Positions 1 through 9,395 of a stretch of 64,000 bases of DNA are shown in pieces (positions within the stretch are counted from its first letter, which is position 1; each line of letters opens with the position of its first letter). The notes under the pieces were generated by a model. That model made no database searches and was not told where the DNA came from. It was given only the letters and a program-made list of their open reading frames with translations. A program made the translations under genes and the position numbers. The DNA is from Acinetobacter sp. ANC 5054. GTDB taxonomy: Bacteria > Pseudomonadota > Gammaproteobacteria > Pseudomonadales > Moraxellaceae. Where the stretch lies: contig NZ_NEGG01000002.1 in NCBI RefSeq assembly GCF_002135295.1, forward strand, positions 31,166 to 95,165, read 5' to 3'.

Positions 1-1007
1 CTCATCACAAAGATCGGCGTGAATAACTTAGTTGCAATATCCATGAAGTGATATGCCGATGCATGGAAGAAGTCTGCATTACAGAATAATTTCTTCTCGC
101 GCCACATCACTTCTTCACAGCGTACAGAGACTGGATAAAGTACGGTATCACCTACGTCTTTTGCTAGGCGCTCAGACCAGATTTTGATGATGCCGTTACG
201 TGGGTCATTGTCTTTATAAATCGCATGACCAAAGCCCATGATCTTTTCTTTACGTTCCAATTTGCCGAGCATTTCACGCTCAGCTTCTTCAGGTGACGTC
301 CAGTTTTCGATCATTTCCATCGCAGCTTCGTTCGCACCACCGTGTAATGGACCACGCAGTGAACCAATCGCACCAGTAATACATGAATGCATGTCTGATA
401 GTGTTGAAGCACATACACGCGCTGTAAATGTAGACGCGTTAAACTCATGCTCTGCATACAGAATTAACGATACATTCATCACTTGTTCATGCAATTCATT
501 TGGTTTTTCACCGCGAAGTAAGTGCAGGAATTGCGCACCGATTGAATCATCATCGGTGTTTTCTTCTACACGCACGCCATCGTGGCTGAAACGGTACCAG
601 TAGCAAATAATTGCAGGGAGTGTCGCTAAAATGCGATCGGCTACATCTTGCTGCTCATCAAATGATTTTTCAGTTTCAAGATTACCCAACATTGAAACGC
701 CTGTACGCATCACATCCATAGGGTGTGAGTCAGCAGGAATGCGCTCAAGTACTTCTTTCAATGCCTGTGGCAATTGACGTAGTGATTTCAGCTTGGCTTT
801 ATAAGCTTTGAGTTGTTCTGTCGTTGGTAATTCACCAAAGAAAATCAGGTACGCAACTTCTTCAAATTGGCAATTTTCCGCCAAGTCTTGAACGTCATAA
901 CCACGATAGGTTAAGCCCGCACCACTTTTGCCTACAGTTGACAATGCTGTTTTACCTGCAACTTGTCCGCGCAATCCTGCGCCCGTGAGTACTTTTCCTT
1001 CAGCCAT
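1..1007 (-). CDS. prpC: 2-methylcitrate synthase (C-terminus cut by window edge)
   Basis: Condenses propionyl-CoA with oxaloacetate to 2-methylcitrate, the first step of the methylcitrate cycle in the cytoplasm. About 335 N-terminal codons are visible with no stop, so the gene runs off the left edge; family members are about 385 residues. The protein begins MAEGKVLTGAGLRGQVAG and carries the citrate-synthase motifs GPLHGGANEAAMEM and GFGHAIYK, each with an active-site histidine. The ATG at 1005-1007 lies two bases after the prpB stop, so the two are translationally linked. Plain citrate synthase is the alternative, but the sequence style and the prpB neighbour argue for PrpC. Confidence 0.93.
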   Translation of the reverse strand, partial: MAEGKVLTGAGLRGQVAGKTALSTVGKSGAGLTYRGYDVQDLAENCQFEEVAYLIFFGELPTTEQLKAYKAKLKSLRQLPQALKEVLERIPADSHPMDVMRTGVSMLGNLETEKSFDEQQDVADRILATLPAIICYWYRFSHDGVRVEENTDDDSIGAQFLHLLRGEKPNELHEQVMNVSLILYAEHEFNASTFTARVCASTLSDMHSCITGAIGSLRGPLHGGANEAAMEMIENWTSPEEAEREMLGKLERKEKIMGFGHAIYKDNDPRNGIIKIWSERLAKDVGDTVLYPVSVRCEEVMWREKKLFCNADFFHASAYHFMDIATKLFTPIFVM

Positions 1008-1009
1008 TT

Positions 1010-1894
1010 TTATTTTCCTTCAGTGAAGAGTTTATCTAATGTGTTTTCAAATGTGTGGTAATCAAGGAATTGATAGAGTTCTTTGCGTTGCTGCATTTTG
1101 TCTAATACATTTACTTGTGTACCATCATTGCGAATTGCATGCATCACTTCTAATGCTGCTTTTTGCATTGCACGTGTCGCTGACAATGGATATAGCACCA
1201 TCGAAATGCCTTGTTCACCTAATTCTTCTTTGGTGTAATACGGGGTATCGCCAAATTCGGTAATGTTGGCCAATACGGGTACACCAACCGCATCGCATAC
1301 TGTTTTATACATGGTGATATCGGTCATCGCTTCAGCAAAAATCGCATCAGCACCTGCTTCTACGCATGCACATGCACGATCAATCACTGCTTGCAGACCT
1401 TCTTTTTGCAAAGCATCTGTACGTGCCATTACAACAAAATTTGAGTCAGTCTTTGCATCTACCGCAGATTTAATACGGTCAACCATTTCTTGTTGTGAAA
1501 CGATTTCTTTATTTGGACGGTGACCACATCGTTTTTGTGCCACTTGGTCTTCAATATGTACGGCTGCCGCGCCAGCTGCAATCATTTGTTTCACAGAACG
1601 TGCAATGTTAAACGCACCACCCCAACCAGTATCAATATCCACTAAAAGTGGCGTATCAACACGCTCAGTAATACGACGCACATCTTCAAGTACATTGTCT
1701 AGACTGGTCATACCCAAGTCAGGTAAACCGTATGAATAGTTCGCAACACCTGCACCAGATAAATAAATTGCTTTATAGCCAACTTCTTTGGCCATCATCG
1801 CGGCATAGGCATTTACCGTCCCAATGATTTGTAATGGTTTTTCTACTTCCAGTGCTTGTCTAAATCTTAAGCCTGCAGATGTTTGTTGTGTCAT
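1010..1894 (-). CDS. prpB: Methylisocitrate lyase
   Basis: Cleaves 2-methylisocitrate to pyruvate and succinate, the last step of the methylcitrate cycle. The 294-residue protein shows the isocitrate lyase/PEP mutase signature KRCGH (catalytic Cys) and the Mg-binding stretch DIDTGWGG. An upstream in-frame ATG at 1904-1906 would add MERN, but the GGAAAGGA ribosome site sits between it and the ATG at 1892-1894, so I chose the latter. Downstream prpC follows after 2 bases. Upstream an acyl-CoA ligase ends 38 bases away on the same strand, suggesting one transcript. The usual acnD partner lies outside the window if present. Confidence 0.94.
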   Translation of the reverse strand: MTQQTSAGLRFRQALEVEKPLQIIGTVNAYAAMMAKEVGYKAIYLSGAGVANYSYGLPDLGMTSLDNVLEDVRRITERVDTPLLVDIDTGWGGAFNIARSVKQMIAAGAAAVHIEDQVAQKRCGHRPNKEIVSQQEMVDRIKSAVDAKTDSNFVVMARTDALQKEGLQAVIDRACACVEAGADAIFAEAMTDITMYKTVCDAVGVPVLANITEFGDTPYYTKEELGEQGISMVLYPLSATRAMQKAALEVMHAIRNDGTQVNVLDKMQQRKELYQFLDYHTFENTLDKLFTEGK

Positions 1895-1932
1895 ATTCCT
1901 TTCCATGAATATCAGTTGTGAATGTTAAATCG

Positions 1933-3570
1933 TTAGGCAACAACGTTGTTCAATAAAATTGAACCATACGTTTCACGTAAGTCTTTCTTTAAAATTTTTC
2001 CAGTCCCGCCCACAGGAATTGTATCTACAAAAATCACTTTGTCAGGAATTTGCCATTTGGCGATTTTATTTGAATAGAAGTCCAATATTTCTGTTTCAGA
2101 AATGCTGCTTTCAATTAATTTTTTCGCAATTAAAATTGGTCGCTCATCCCACTTTGGATGTGTCGCAGCAATCACGGCAACCATCTCTAATTCTGGATGT
2201 GCAATCGCAATATTTTCTAGCTCGACAGAAGAAATCCACTCTCCACCAGATTTAATTAAATCCTTAGAGCGGTCGCAGATCTGCATATAACCATCTTCAT
2301 TAAGTGTGGCGATATCACCTGTATCAAACCAGCCATCTTCCGTCAGACTATGCTTAAATGCATCAAAGTAAGATTCTACAATCCAGTGACCTTTAATCTG
2401 TAAATGCCCTGATAAATGACCATCACGCGCTGACTCGACTGTACCCATTTCATCCTGACAAACGCGTACGCTGACACCATACGGCGGACGACCTTGAGCA
2501 AAGCGAAGCTTAAATTTGTCAGACGCATTAAGTTCAATATGTTTTGCTTTCAATTGATTGACGACACCCAAAGGACTGGTTTCCGTCATGCCCCACGCGT
2601 GAATCGTTTCACAATTAAAGTCATCTTTAAATGCTTTCAGCATAGACGGCGGACAAGCTGCACCGCCGACAATATTGCGGACCAAACTTTCAAGTTTGCT
2701 GCCAGACTGATAAGCTGCATTTAACAGCCCTTGCCAAATGGTCGGCACACCTAAAGCATTGGTGACTTTATATTGATCTATTAAATTAACCAAACTTTCG
2801 CCATCTAGCATTGGCCCCGGTAAAACCATACTGCATCCCACCATTGCCGCAGAATATGGCGTACCCCAAGCATTCACATGGAACATTGGGACCACTGGCA
2901 TAATTCGATCTTGTGCCGAAAAATGAAACGAGTCCGGTAGACTAGCTGCATAGCTATGTAAAACTGTTGAACGGTGGCTATACAAAACCCCTTTCGGATT
3001 TCCTGTGGTTCCAGAGGTATAGCACAGAGAACTGGCCTTGGTTTCATCCAGATCTGGCCATTCAAAGACATCACTCTGCTTTGCAATTAAATCGTCATAA
3101 AATAAGACTTCTGGGAAGGCGCGATGAATTTCTTCATTATATGCATCGAGACAAATGTATTCTTCTACAGATAAAAGCGAGTCCTTAATAGATAACACTA
3201 AATTTAAAAATGTTTTATCGAAAATCAATACCTTATCATTGGCATCATTTACAATGTATTTATGCTGTTCAGGGAATAATCTTGGATTAATCGTATGACA
3301 AACTAAACCGCTGCCTGAGATCCCATACCAAGTCTCTATATGGCGATGGTTATTCCATGCGATCGTAGCAACACGATCACTGACCGTTAAGCCAAAAGAC
3401 TGAAGAACATTTGCAAAACGTTTTGAATTTTTTGCAATTTCCCCCCAATTCGTTTCAGTTATGGAGCCATCTGTATTTTTAGAAATAATTGCGGTATCGG
3501 CATGATACTGCGCGGCATGCTCAATAAGGCTACTAATTAGCAGTGGCTGAAACATCATATTTCCGATCAT
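1933..3570 (-). CDS. AMP-forming acyl-CoA synthetase (AlkK/DmdB-like)
   Basis: Activates a carboxylic acid to its CoA thioester using ATP. The 545-residue protein has the full set of ANL-superfamily motifs: the P-loop YTSGTTGNPKGV near residue 185, the WGMTETSP motif, TGDIATLNEDGY, the hinge with DLIKSGGEWIS, and a C-terminal GTGKILKK with the catalytic lysine. It most resembles medium-chain fatty acyl-CoA or methylmercaptopropionyl-CoA ligases. Its position just before prpB-prpC suggests that its product is degraded to propionyl-CoA, but the acid is not identifiable. The start is uncertain: in-frame ATGs at codons 5 and 6 are also possible. Confidence 0.85.
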   Translation of the reverse strand: MIGNMMFQPLLISSLIEHAAQYHADTAIISKNTDGSITETNWGEIAKNSKRFANVLQSFGLTVSDRVATIAWNNHRHIETWYGISGSGLVCHTINPRLFPEQHKYIVNDANDKVLIFDKTFLNLVLSIKDSLLSVEEYICLDAYNEEIHRAFPEVLFYDDLIAKQSDVFEWPDLDETKASSLCYTSGTTGNPKGVLYSHRSTVLHSYAASLPDSFHFSAQDRIMPVVPMFHVNAWGTPYSAAMVGCSMVLPGPMLDGESLVNLIDQYKVTNALGVPTIWQGLLNAAYQSGSKLESLVRNIVGGAACPPSMLKAFKDDFNCETIHAWGMTETSPLGVVNQLKAKHIELNASDKFKLRFAQGRPPYGVSVRVCQDEMGTVESARDGHLSGHLQIKGHWIVESYFDAFKHSLTEDGWFDTGDIATLNEDGYMQICDRSKDLIKSGGEWISSVELENIAIAHPELEMVAVIAATHPKWDERPILIAKKLIESSISETEILDFYSNKIAKWQIPDKVIFVDTIPVGGTGKILKKDLRETYGSILLNNVVA

Positions 3571-3743
3571 CTAAAACATCCCTATTCACATTGTTTAGAC
3601 TAATTTATTGGTATCCTTAGACTGCTATTTGGCGGTCATCTGCCCCTTAAATTACCCAGTTTTGTGTTCCTCCATTTATCTTTTCACGACAAATCCTTAT
3701 CATTTGGACACACAATGGAGATAAAATGTACAATTCATGCAAT

Positions 3744-3773
3744 AAAAAACCGAGATCAAATCAATAATCTCGG
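3744..3773 (-). terminator. Rho-independent terminator after the DUF1302 gene
   Basis: On the minus strand CCGAGAT pairs with ATCTCGG across a 10-base loop and is followed by six T. It lies 30 bases after the DUF1302 stop codon and separates that gene from the acyl-CoA ligase. The rest of the 3571-3802 gap presumably holds the promoter of the ligase-prpBC unit. Confidence 0.85.
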
Positions 3774-3802
3774 CAGAATAAACAGCACAGCAGTTTCATG
3801 AA

Positions 3803-5638
3803 TTAAAAATTCATTTTAAACACTAGAGATGCAAAATCACGGTCGTCTAATACGCTGAATTCATTTGAGCCAAAGAAATTGGTATATGACAATTCAGCAG
3901 TATATTTTTGTTGATAGGTAGCAGAAACACCTGCGCTTATTGCAATTTGATCTTCTTGAAAATTTGGTCCATAGCCTTTGACATCATGTCTAAATACTAA
4001 ACTTGGACTCACAATAGTTTGCGGTAGCGCATCATTGTAATTTAACGCCGCTCTTAAGCGGTAACCTGCTGACCATTCCTCAAAGAAACCTTTATCATTA
4101 CAATATTTTTTATTCAAATTACGAACCTCTTCATCTGATAAATCCCCCGTATTAGGTGCAATACAATAGGTATTTACATCATTTGGATCATAAGCTCCTG
4201 TCGTGAGTCCGCTACGCCCAAATGCACCGCTTCGTCCAAAATGATACTTATCAGTATCACCAATATGGTTTACGCCTAATTCACCAACTAAGGACAATGT
4301 ACTTGCGCCCAATACATTTGGAATATTAGTCGCAGCACCTAGTGTAAACTGAGTCACTGGAACTCGTGCATAACCATTAATCCGTTCCCCTAATTCAAGC
4401 GTCTCCCCCGGTGCTGTCAGTGGCGTGTCATTAAATAAAGCTTGAGCATAGACCATATCGGTACTGTTAAAATGCAGTGGCATATCTGGCTTGTAATTTA
4501 ACTCACTGAAATAAGCGACTTTCCCAACTTTTCCAGTCAGACTCAGCCCGTACATTTTGATGTCTTCGGGATATACCGAAAGAATGCGCGCAGTATGATA
4601 ATTTTGAGCACCGGGCGCAGTGACAACTATGCCGTCAAAATGCATCATACGGCTATGATAATTAGCAAAATATGCACCAAGCTCGGCATTATTCAACTGC
4701 GGGATAATTTGCTTAATTGCTACACCATATTGACCGCTGTCTTTGGCATATTCACTGGCTAAACGGGATACTGTAAAATCCAAAGGACCATTAATCGCTT
4801 CATCCGTTGTAAAACCAGGCCCACCAATTAATAAAGGCCCGCAGTTTTCAGCAAATACATCCGAAATTTCAAAGAATGTACCGCAGCCATCAATGACAGA
4901 TGGACGAAACTTGAACTGATAAAAACCTTCTACTTTAAGTTTGTCATTTAATGCTAATGAAAAAGAAAACATTTCTACAGGGATAATACGCTCCTTTGCC
5001 TCACCACCAGGCCGATTCATTGCTGCATAATCCACAGCATTTACTGAATTAATTCCGTTTTGGAAAAATTGAGATTTCCCCCAATTCAAGGCATGCTTCC
5101 CTAGCTTCAGTTCTAAATTTTTTGAATTATCAAAACTAAAGTTTTTCCAAATATAGGCATCCCACAAATCAATACCTTTAAATTTTGCCAAACGTGGCCA
5201 AGTTGAATCATCAAAAGAAGTGAAGTCACCTCGCCCTGTTTCATATGCATGGTCATACCAGTATTTTGCGCTCAAAACCGCACCTTGCTGCTGTCCATTT
5301 AAACGAAATTCAGTTAGGCCTTTAACTATTTGTGAAATTGCATCGCCTTTTTCAAAGTTTAAACGCCCATTATCCCCATTAATATCAATACTTGTTCCCT
5401 CTTTACCAATACTCGATGCATCAGGACGATACAATAAAGCTGAGTCAGCATCCTGTGTGCTCCAGCTATGACCAAAACTAAGATTCGTTTTAGTTTCTAA
5501 TTTCCATTGCTCATTTAAATCAAAACTTTTGGCGGAAGCCGTAGACACCACTGCTGCTGTACACATCAACATACCTGCTCGCTGTACAGATAATGCTAAT
5601 TTTTTTTGAGTACATACACGCTTCTTATAACCGTTCAT
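3803..5638 (-). CDS. DUF1302-family outer-membrane protein
   Basis: A 611-residue exported protein of the DUF1302 family, which is found in Acinetobacter and Pseudomonas near hydrophobic-substrate catabolic genes. The N-terminus has a basic stretch, a hydrophobic core and a probable cleavage after STASA (about residue 36). The rest is rich in alternating beta-strand sequence and ends in a terminal Phe (SLVFKMNF), typical of outer-membrane barrels. The start has a good AAGGAA site 7 bases upstream. No DUF1329 partner gene is visible. A role in uptake of a lipid-like compound is inferred from context only. Confidence 0.8.
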   Translation of the reverse strand: MNGYKKRVCTQKKLALSVQRAGMLMCTAAVVSTASAKSFDLNEQWKLETKTNLSFGHSWSTQDADSALLYRPDASSIGKEGTSIDINGDNGRLNFEKGDAISQIVKGLTEFRLNGQQQGAVLSAKYWYDHAYETGRGDFTSFDDSTWPRLAKFKGIDLWDAYIWKNFSFDNSKNLELKLGKHALNWGKSQFFQNGINSVNAVDYAAMNRPGGEAKERIIPVEMFSFSLALNDKLKVEGFYQFKFRPSVIDGCGTFFEISDVFAENCGPLLIGGPGFTTDEAINGPLDFTVSRLASEYAKDSGQYGVAIKQIIPQLNNAELGAYFANYHSRMMHFDGIVVTAPGAQNYHTARILSVYPEDIKMYGLSLTGKVGKVAYFSELNYKPDMPLHFNSTDMVYAQALFNDTPLTAPGETLELGERINGYARVPVTQFTLGAATNIPNVLGASTLSLVGELGVNHIGDTDKYHFGRSGAFGRSGLTTGAYDPNDVNTYCIAPNTGDLSDEEVRNLNKKYCNDKGFFEEWSAGYRLRAALNYNDALPQTIVSPSLVFRHDVKGYGPNFQEDQIAISAGVSATYQQKYTAELSYTNFFGSNEFSVLDDRDFASLVFKMNF

Positions 5639-5771
5639 ATCATTTCCTTATCGATATGTTAAAAATGGATTTGTTTTATTGTTCAGCTTGGTCATCATTG
5701 GACGCAGCTTTGTTTAAAATCGATGAGTTGAAAATACCGCTTTATAAAAATGTATCCGCTGAAAAAATGTG

Positions 5772-6365
5772 CTAAGCAGATTGCATGCTGTCTCTATAAC
5801 TTTGATCGAGTTTTAGAATTAACTCTTCCGCCAAAGGCCAGTCACCATAACCAGATGCAGGGTTTAAATGTCCTACCGCGCCTGCATTGACCAAATCACT
5901 GCCCCATAAAGCTGCCAAATAGGCCACAGATTCGAAACTCGCGAGATGATCATTGGTACTTGCCACGACGATGCTCGGAAAAGACAGCTTTTCTTGCGGT
6001 AATGGGTCCCAACCTTCTTCACGTAATGATTCTGAACTTGGATAATTTTCTGGCCACTTTTGTGACAAGTCTGGCGGAGCCACCAATAATGCACCTTGGA
6101 TATTCGCCTGATGTTTAAATGCCCAATGAACGGTCATGAGCACACCTGCGCTATGTGCAACCAAAATGACAGGTCCCTGTATTTTCTTTAACTCGGCTTC
6201 TATACGTGCCACGCGATTCGCACAGTTCAACTTATTTGTTTCTGCTGGTTCAACCGTTCGTACTTTTTGCAATTTAGTGGATAAATGTGTTTGCCAATGT
6301 TCCTCTACGTGATCACGTAAACCGGGGATAATCAGTACTGTTGAATTTGTGAATAGTTTTGCCAT
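5772..6365 (-). CDS. RBBP9/YdeN-family serine hydrolase
   Basis: A 197-residue single-domain alpha/beta hydrolase. The triad can be read directly: Ser72 in AHSAG, Asp139 in STNDH and His166 in GAVGHLNPA, all at the usual RBBP9/YdeN positions. There is no signal peptide, so it is probably cytoplasmic. An AGGGTG ribosome site precedes the start. It lies 133 bases upstream of the DUF1302 gene on the same strand and divergent from an AraC regulator. It may hydrolyse an ester brought in by the neighbouring outer-membrane protein (inference); the family's natural substrates are poorly known. Confidence 0.82.
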   Translation of the reverse strand: MAKLFTNSTVLIIPGLRDHVEEHWQTHLSTKLQKVRTVEPAETNKLNCANRVARIEAELKKIQGPVILVAHSAGVLMTVHWAFKHQANIQGALLVAPPDLSQKWPENYPSSESLREEGWDPLPQEKLSFPSIVVASTNDHLASFESVAYLAALWGSDLVNAGAVGHLNPASGYGDWPLAEELILKLDQSYRDSMQSA

Positions 6366-6661
6366 AAATACACCCTAAGCAAGCTGTTTAATCAGAACGA
6401 GTTGGTATAGCTTTCATATTCACAATAAATTGCTGCTTAATTATGCAGTTGACTTGAGACGTCACAGGCTTTTCATTTGACGACAAAAACTCGAAATCGA
6501 TTTCATAGATTTCAATAAGTTTTGCAGAAATACTGCGTTCTAAACCTGCTCCACCAATGGCATGCTTTCGCTATATACCTTTCTCTACTTTTCGTCAGCG
6601 CTTAATTTCGCTATAACTGAAGTCTGACCAGGAAGGTTCAAATAAGAAAGGGAGATGCTCA
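6366..6661. promoter_or_regulatory. Divergent promoter region, hydrolase / AraC regulator
   Basis: A 296-base AT-rich gap between divergent genes that must hold both promoters. It contains a perfect 12-base palindrome GAAATCGATTTC at 6493-6504. AraC proteins usually bind direct repeats, so this palindrome is not proven to be an operator. No clear sigma-70 boxes could be assigned with confidence. Confidence 0.4.
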
Positions 6662-7672
6662 GTGGTTCCACTAGCCCATACTGCTGTCCTGAAAAACTAT
6701 ATGGATATCAGTCAGCAATTTAATCTGAATCCTTACCATTTACTGTCTGATGCAGGCATATACCCTGCGCAACTCAAAGACAGTAAACAGCGAATCTCTG
6801 TTGATAAAGCAATTCAATTGCTTGAACTGTCTGCCTTAAATAGCCACTGCGATACTTTTGGCTTACTCATGGCGGAACAGCGGCAGCTTGCAGACTTTGG
6901 CGAATTGAGTTTATTGCTCAGTTATCAGCACACCTTACGTGATGCTTTACAGACCATTGTCCGATATCGCAATGTGATTAACAGTGCATTAGAAATGCAC
7001 ATCGAAGAAATTGATGGTACGGTTATTATCCGTGTAGAGGTTATTGCAGGTTCAATTCAGTATAGTCGTCAGGCAATTGAACTCGCTGTTGGTATTACCC
7101 ACCGTTTTTGCGCAGCTTTACTGTCACAAAAATGGCGTCCTCTGGCTGTGCATTTTACTCATGAAGCACCACGTGATCTGAGTGTTCATCAACGCATATT
7201 CGGCTGCTCCTTAGAATTTGGCAGTGAATTCAATGGTATAGTCTGTACGACTGCTGAATTAGATAAAGCTAATCCGCATGCAGACAAAGGGATGGCAAAT
7301 CATGCTCAGCGCTACTTAGATATTGATATTCTGCAAAATGAAAATGAATCATCGATCATTTTTGATATCCGCAAAAGTATTTATCTGCTTTTACCAATGG
7401 GACGTGCAACCATCGACCAAGTTGCCATAACCCATGGCATAAATGTCAGAACTTTACAACGTCGTTTAGAAGCGGCTGAAACCAGTTTTAGTATCTTAAT
7501 TAATGAAGTACGAAAAACCTTAGTCTTCAGATATTTAAAAAACCTCAATTACTCATTGGGTCAAGTTTCTGATATTTTGGGTTACTCAATGCCAAGCTCA
7601 TTTACCCGTTGGTTTATCAGTCAGTTTGGTATTTCTCCAACGACTTGGCGCAACAATCACATCGGCCATTAA
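6662..7672 (+). CDS. AraC-family transcriptional regulator
   Basis: A 336-residue regulator with an N-terminal arabinose-binding-type sensor domain (about 20-210, as in OruR/ArgR-like AraC proteins) and a C-terminal double helix-turn-helix (about 235-330; RTLQRRLEAAETSFS and SSFTRWFISQFGISPTTWR). It starts with GTG at 6662, supported by AAGGGAG seven bases upstream; a nearby ATG is out of frame. It is divergent from the hydrolase and DUF1302 genes, which it probably controls in response to a substrate. The effector is unknown. Confidence 0.87.
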   Translation: MVPLAHTAVLKNYMDISQQFNLNPYHLLSDAGIYPAQLKDSKQRISVDKAIQLLELSALNSHCDTFGLLMAEQRQLADFGELSLLLSYQHTLRDALQTIVRYRNVINSALEMHIEEIDGTVIIRVEVIAGSIQYSRQAIELAVGITHRFCAALLSQKWRPLAVHFTHEAPRDLSVHQRIFGCSLEFGSEFNGIVCTTAELDKANPHADKGMANHAQRYLDIDILQNENESSIIFDIRKSIYLLLPMGRATIDQVAITHGINVRTLQRRLEAAETSFSILINEVRKTLVFRYLKNLNYSLGQVSDILGYSMPSSFTRWFISQFGISPTTWRNNHIGH

Positions 7673-7761
7673 ATACAAACTTCTAAATAATAGATGTCTT
7701 TCATACTCAAAAAATGATCATTCATTCGTAGCAAGATTAATTCTGAAAGTTCCTTCTTCTA

Positions 7762-7794
7762 GGATGAGGGGCATGCTTCGCAAGAGGATGAGGG
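7762..7794 (+). repeat. Dispersed palindromic repeat, copy A
   Basis: The 33-base stretch beginning GGATGAGGGGCATGCTTCGC and ending GGATGAGGG matches 63563-63595 at most positions. It lies in the 374-base gap (7673-8046) after the AraC gene, which otherwise holds only a terminator. The core is an imperfect version of the palindrome GGAGCATGCTCC seen in copy B. It resembles an intergenic REP-type element; I saw no open reading frame in it. Confidence 0.6.
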
Positions 7795-7975
7795 AAATTT
7801 TTCATATTAATTCTCTTCCTCTTGTGCGTAATAATGCTCATCCTTGTAAATGAGAGAATATTTTTTGTGAATGAAGTATTGATTAAAAATTGACTTATGA
7901 AAGAAGTCTAATGAAGCATAAATAAGGATCTATTTAGCTTGATCATTGGTTATAAAAATCTGCTGACGGCCCAAT

Positions 7976-8005
7976 AAAAAAGCCTTTTTTCCCAAAGGCT
8001 TTTTT
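7976..8005. terminator. Bidirectional terminator
   Basis: AAAAAAGCCTTT pairs with AAAGGCTTTTTT across a short loop, giving a T-tract on both strands. It sits between the convergent AraC gene and yeiH and can serve both. Confidence 0.88.
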
Positions 8006-8046
8006 ATTTAACACCGCATTCATGAATGCACTGAAAATACGTCTTT

Positions 8047-9075
8047 TTAAAAAAGAAAATGCATTACAGTCAGCACCAATAACACCAAGAATATGCTTTC
8101 CCCGACCATCAAAATAATCGGTTTTATACCCACAGTCGCCAACTCTTTTAATTGCGTTTTCATGCCTAGCGCACTAATGGCAATCACTAAACACCAGCGC
8201 GATAGTTCATTCATACCGCTTTGTCCCATGACCGGCACCCAACCTGTACTATTAATACATGCGAGCAATAAAAAGCAGACTGCAAACCAAGGTAAAAGCG
8301 GTGGACGTTTTCCTGTACTTTCGACACCTTGCATACGTGTGATCATCACAGCACAGACAATAACAGGTAATAACATCGCAACACGCATCAACTTCACTAC
8401 GGTTGCAGTATCACCCGTTTCAGCAGACATGCTGTAGCCTGCTCCGACCACTTGCGCCACGTCATGAATCGTTGCGCCCAAGAAAATACCTGCTTCTTGT
8501 GGTGACAAGGCCAGCCATTTGGCAATCATCGGATAAACAATCATGGCCAGCGTAGACAGTGCAGATACACCAATAATCGTAAATAAAGTCGCTTTTTCTT
8601 TTTGTGGATGATTGGGCAAAGCAACGGACAAGGCTAAAGCTGCCGATGCACCGCAAATTGCTGTTGCGCCGCCAGTTAACATACCAAATAAACGCTGAAA
8701 GCCCATATATTTCGCCGCAATCATTGAAGCAGAAATAGTCACAATGATGAGAGTGATCACCAAAGCAATAGGCTGCCAGCCCAAAGCGGTCATCTGATCC
8801 AAAGTGATCCGCATACCAAGTAATGCTATACCAAGACGCATCACCGTCCGTGCTGTGAATTCAATGCCAGCTTTGCATCGTCCTTCTGTGGCTAAAAAAC
8901 TTAGTCCCATGCCAAGTAGCAAGGCAAACAACATGACTGGCGCTGTATAATGCTCTGACAAAAATGTAGCTGCGGCGGCAACCACCAAACTGACTGAAAA
9001 GCCTGGCACAAGTTCCCGAATGCGCTGTCCTAAACTAACGGATGAATTCACTTCAATCTGTTCTGCTTGAGTCAT
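8047..9075 (-). CDS. yeiH: YeiH-family (UPF0324) putative sulfate/sulfite exporter
   Basis: A 342-residue inner-membrane protein with about ten hydrophobic segments and the two hallmark stretches of the YeiH/UPF0324 family, GGATAICGASAALA and GATIHDVAQVVGAG. The family is annotated as putative sulfate or sulfonate exporters; transport has little experimental support. Its ATG overlaps the Rieske stop by 4 bases (9072-9075), so it is the distal gene of a tightly coupled minus-strand operon. Sitting in one block with a TauD-type dioxygenase, it could remove sulfite or sulfate released from an organosulfur substrate (inference). Confidence 0.85.
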   Translation of the reverse strand: MTQAEQIEVNSSVSLGQRIRELVPGFSVSLVVAAAATFLSEHYTAPVMLFALLLGMGLSFLATEGRCKAGIEFTARTVMRLGIALLGMRITLDQMTALGWQPIALVITLIIVTISASMIAAKYMGFQRLFGMLTGGATAICGASAALALSVALPNHPQKEKATLFTIIGVSALSTLAMIVYPMIAKWLALSPQEAGIFLGATIHDVAQVVGAGYSMSAETGDTATVVKLMRVAMLLPVIVCAVMITRMQGVESTGKRPPLLPWFAVCFLLLACINSTGWVPVMGQSGMNELSRWCLVIAISALGMKTQLKELATVGIKPIILMVGESIFLVLLVLTVMHFLF

Positions 9076-9395
9076 ACTTGCACCTCACTCTCAAGTACAA
9101 TGAATACGCGTTCATCTTTGTGTTCTATGGCACAGGTCTTCAGTTTCAGCAGTGCTGAATTGACCATACAGCCATCAGTTAAATTAAAGCGTAATCCATG
9201 CGCTGGGCACTGAATCGTGCAGCCATCTAATTTTCCGCTGAAGAAAGATGCACCCTGATGTGGACATTGGTCTTCTATGGCATATAAATGGCGATCTACA
9301 TTAAATAATATGAATGTTTGCTCACCGATTTTTAAATAGCTTCGCTGACCTGCGCTCGGAATTTTGTCTTGGGGTACTTCGAAATAGAGAGTCAT
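9072..9395 (-). CDS. Rieske [2Fe-2S] ferredoxin-like protein
   Basis: A 107-residue single-domain Rieske protein with cluster ligands Cys44 and His46 (CPHQG) and Cys63 and His66 (CPAHG), as in small ferredoxins that feed electrons to Rieske oxygenases. No large oxygenase subunit is visible in the window, so its redox partner is unknown. The start has a strong AAGGAGG site. It overlaps both neighbours by 4 bases (ATGA junctions), implying translational coupling with the DsbA-like and yeiH genes. Confidence 0.9.
   Translation of the reverse strand: MTLYFEVPQDKIPSAGQRSYLKIGEQTFILFNVDRHLYAIEDQCPHQGASFFSGKLDGCTIQCPAHGLRFNLTDGCMVNSALLKLKTCAIEHKDERVFIVLESEVQV

Noticed and set aside
238..603. Plus-strand open frame of 121 codons
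   Set aside because: Lies fully inside prpC on the other strand, has no ribosome site and no recognisable protein features.
6493..6504. GAAATCGATTTC as an AraC operator
   Set aside because: AraC proteins usually bind direct repeats, and a 12-base AT-rich palindrome can occur by chance; noted only in the regulatory region.
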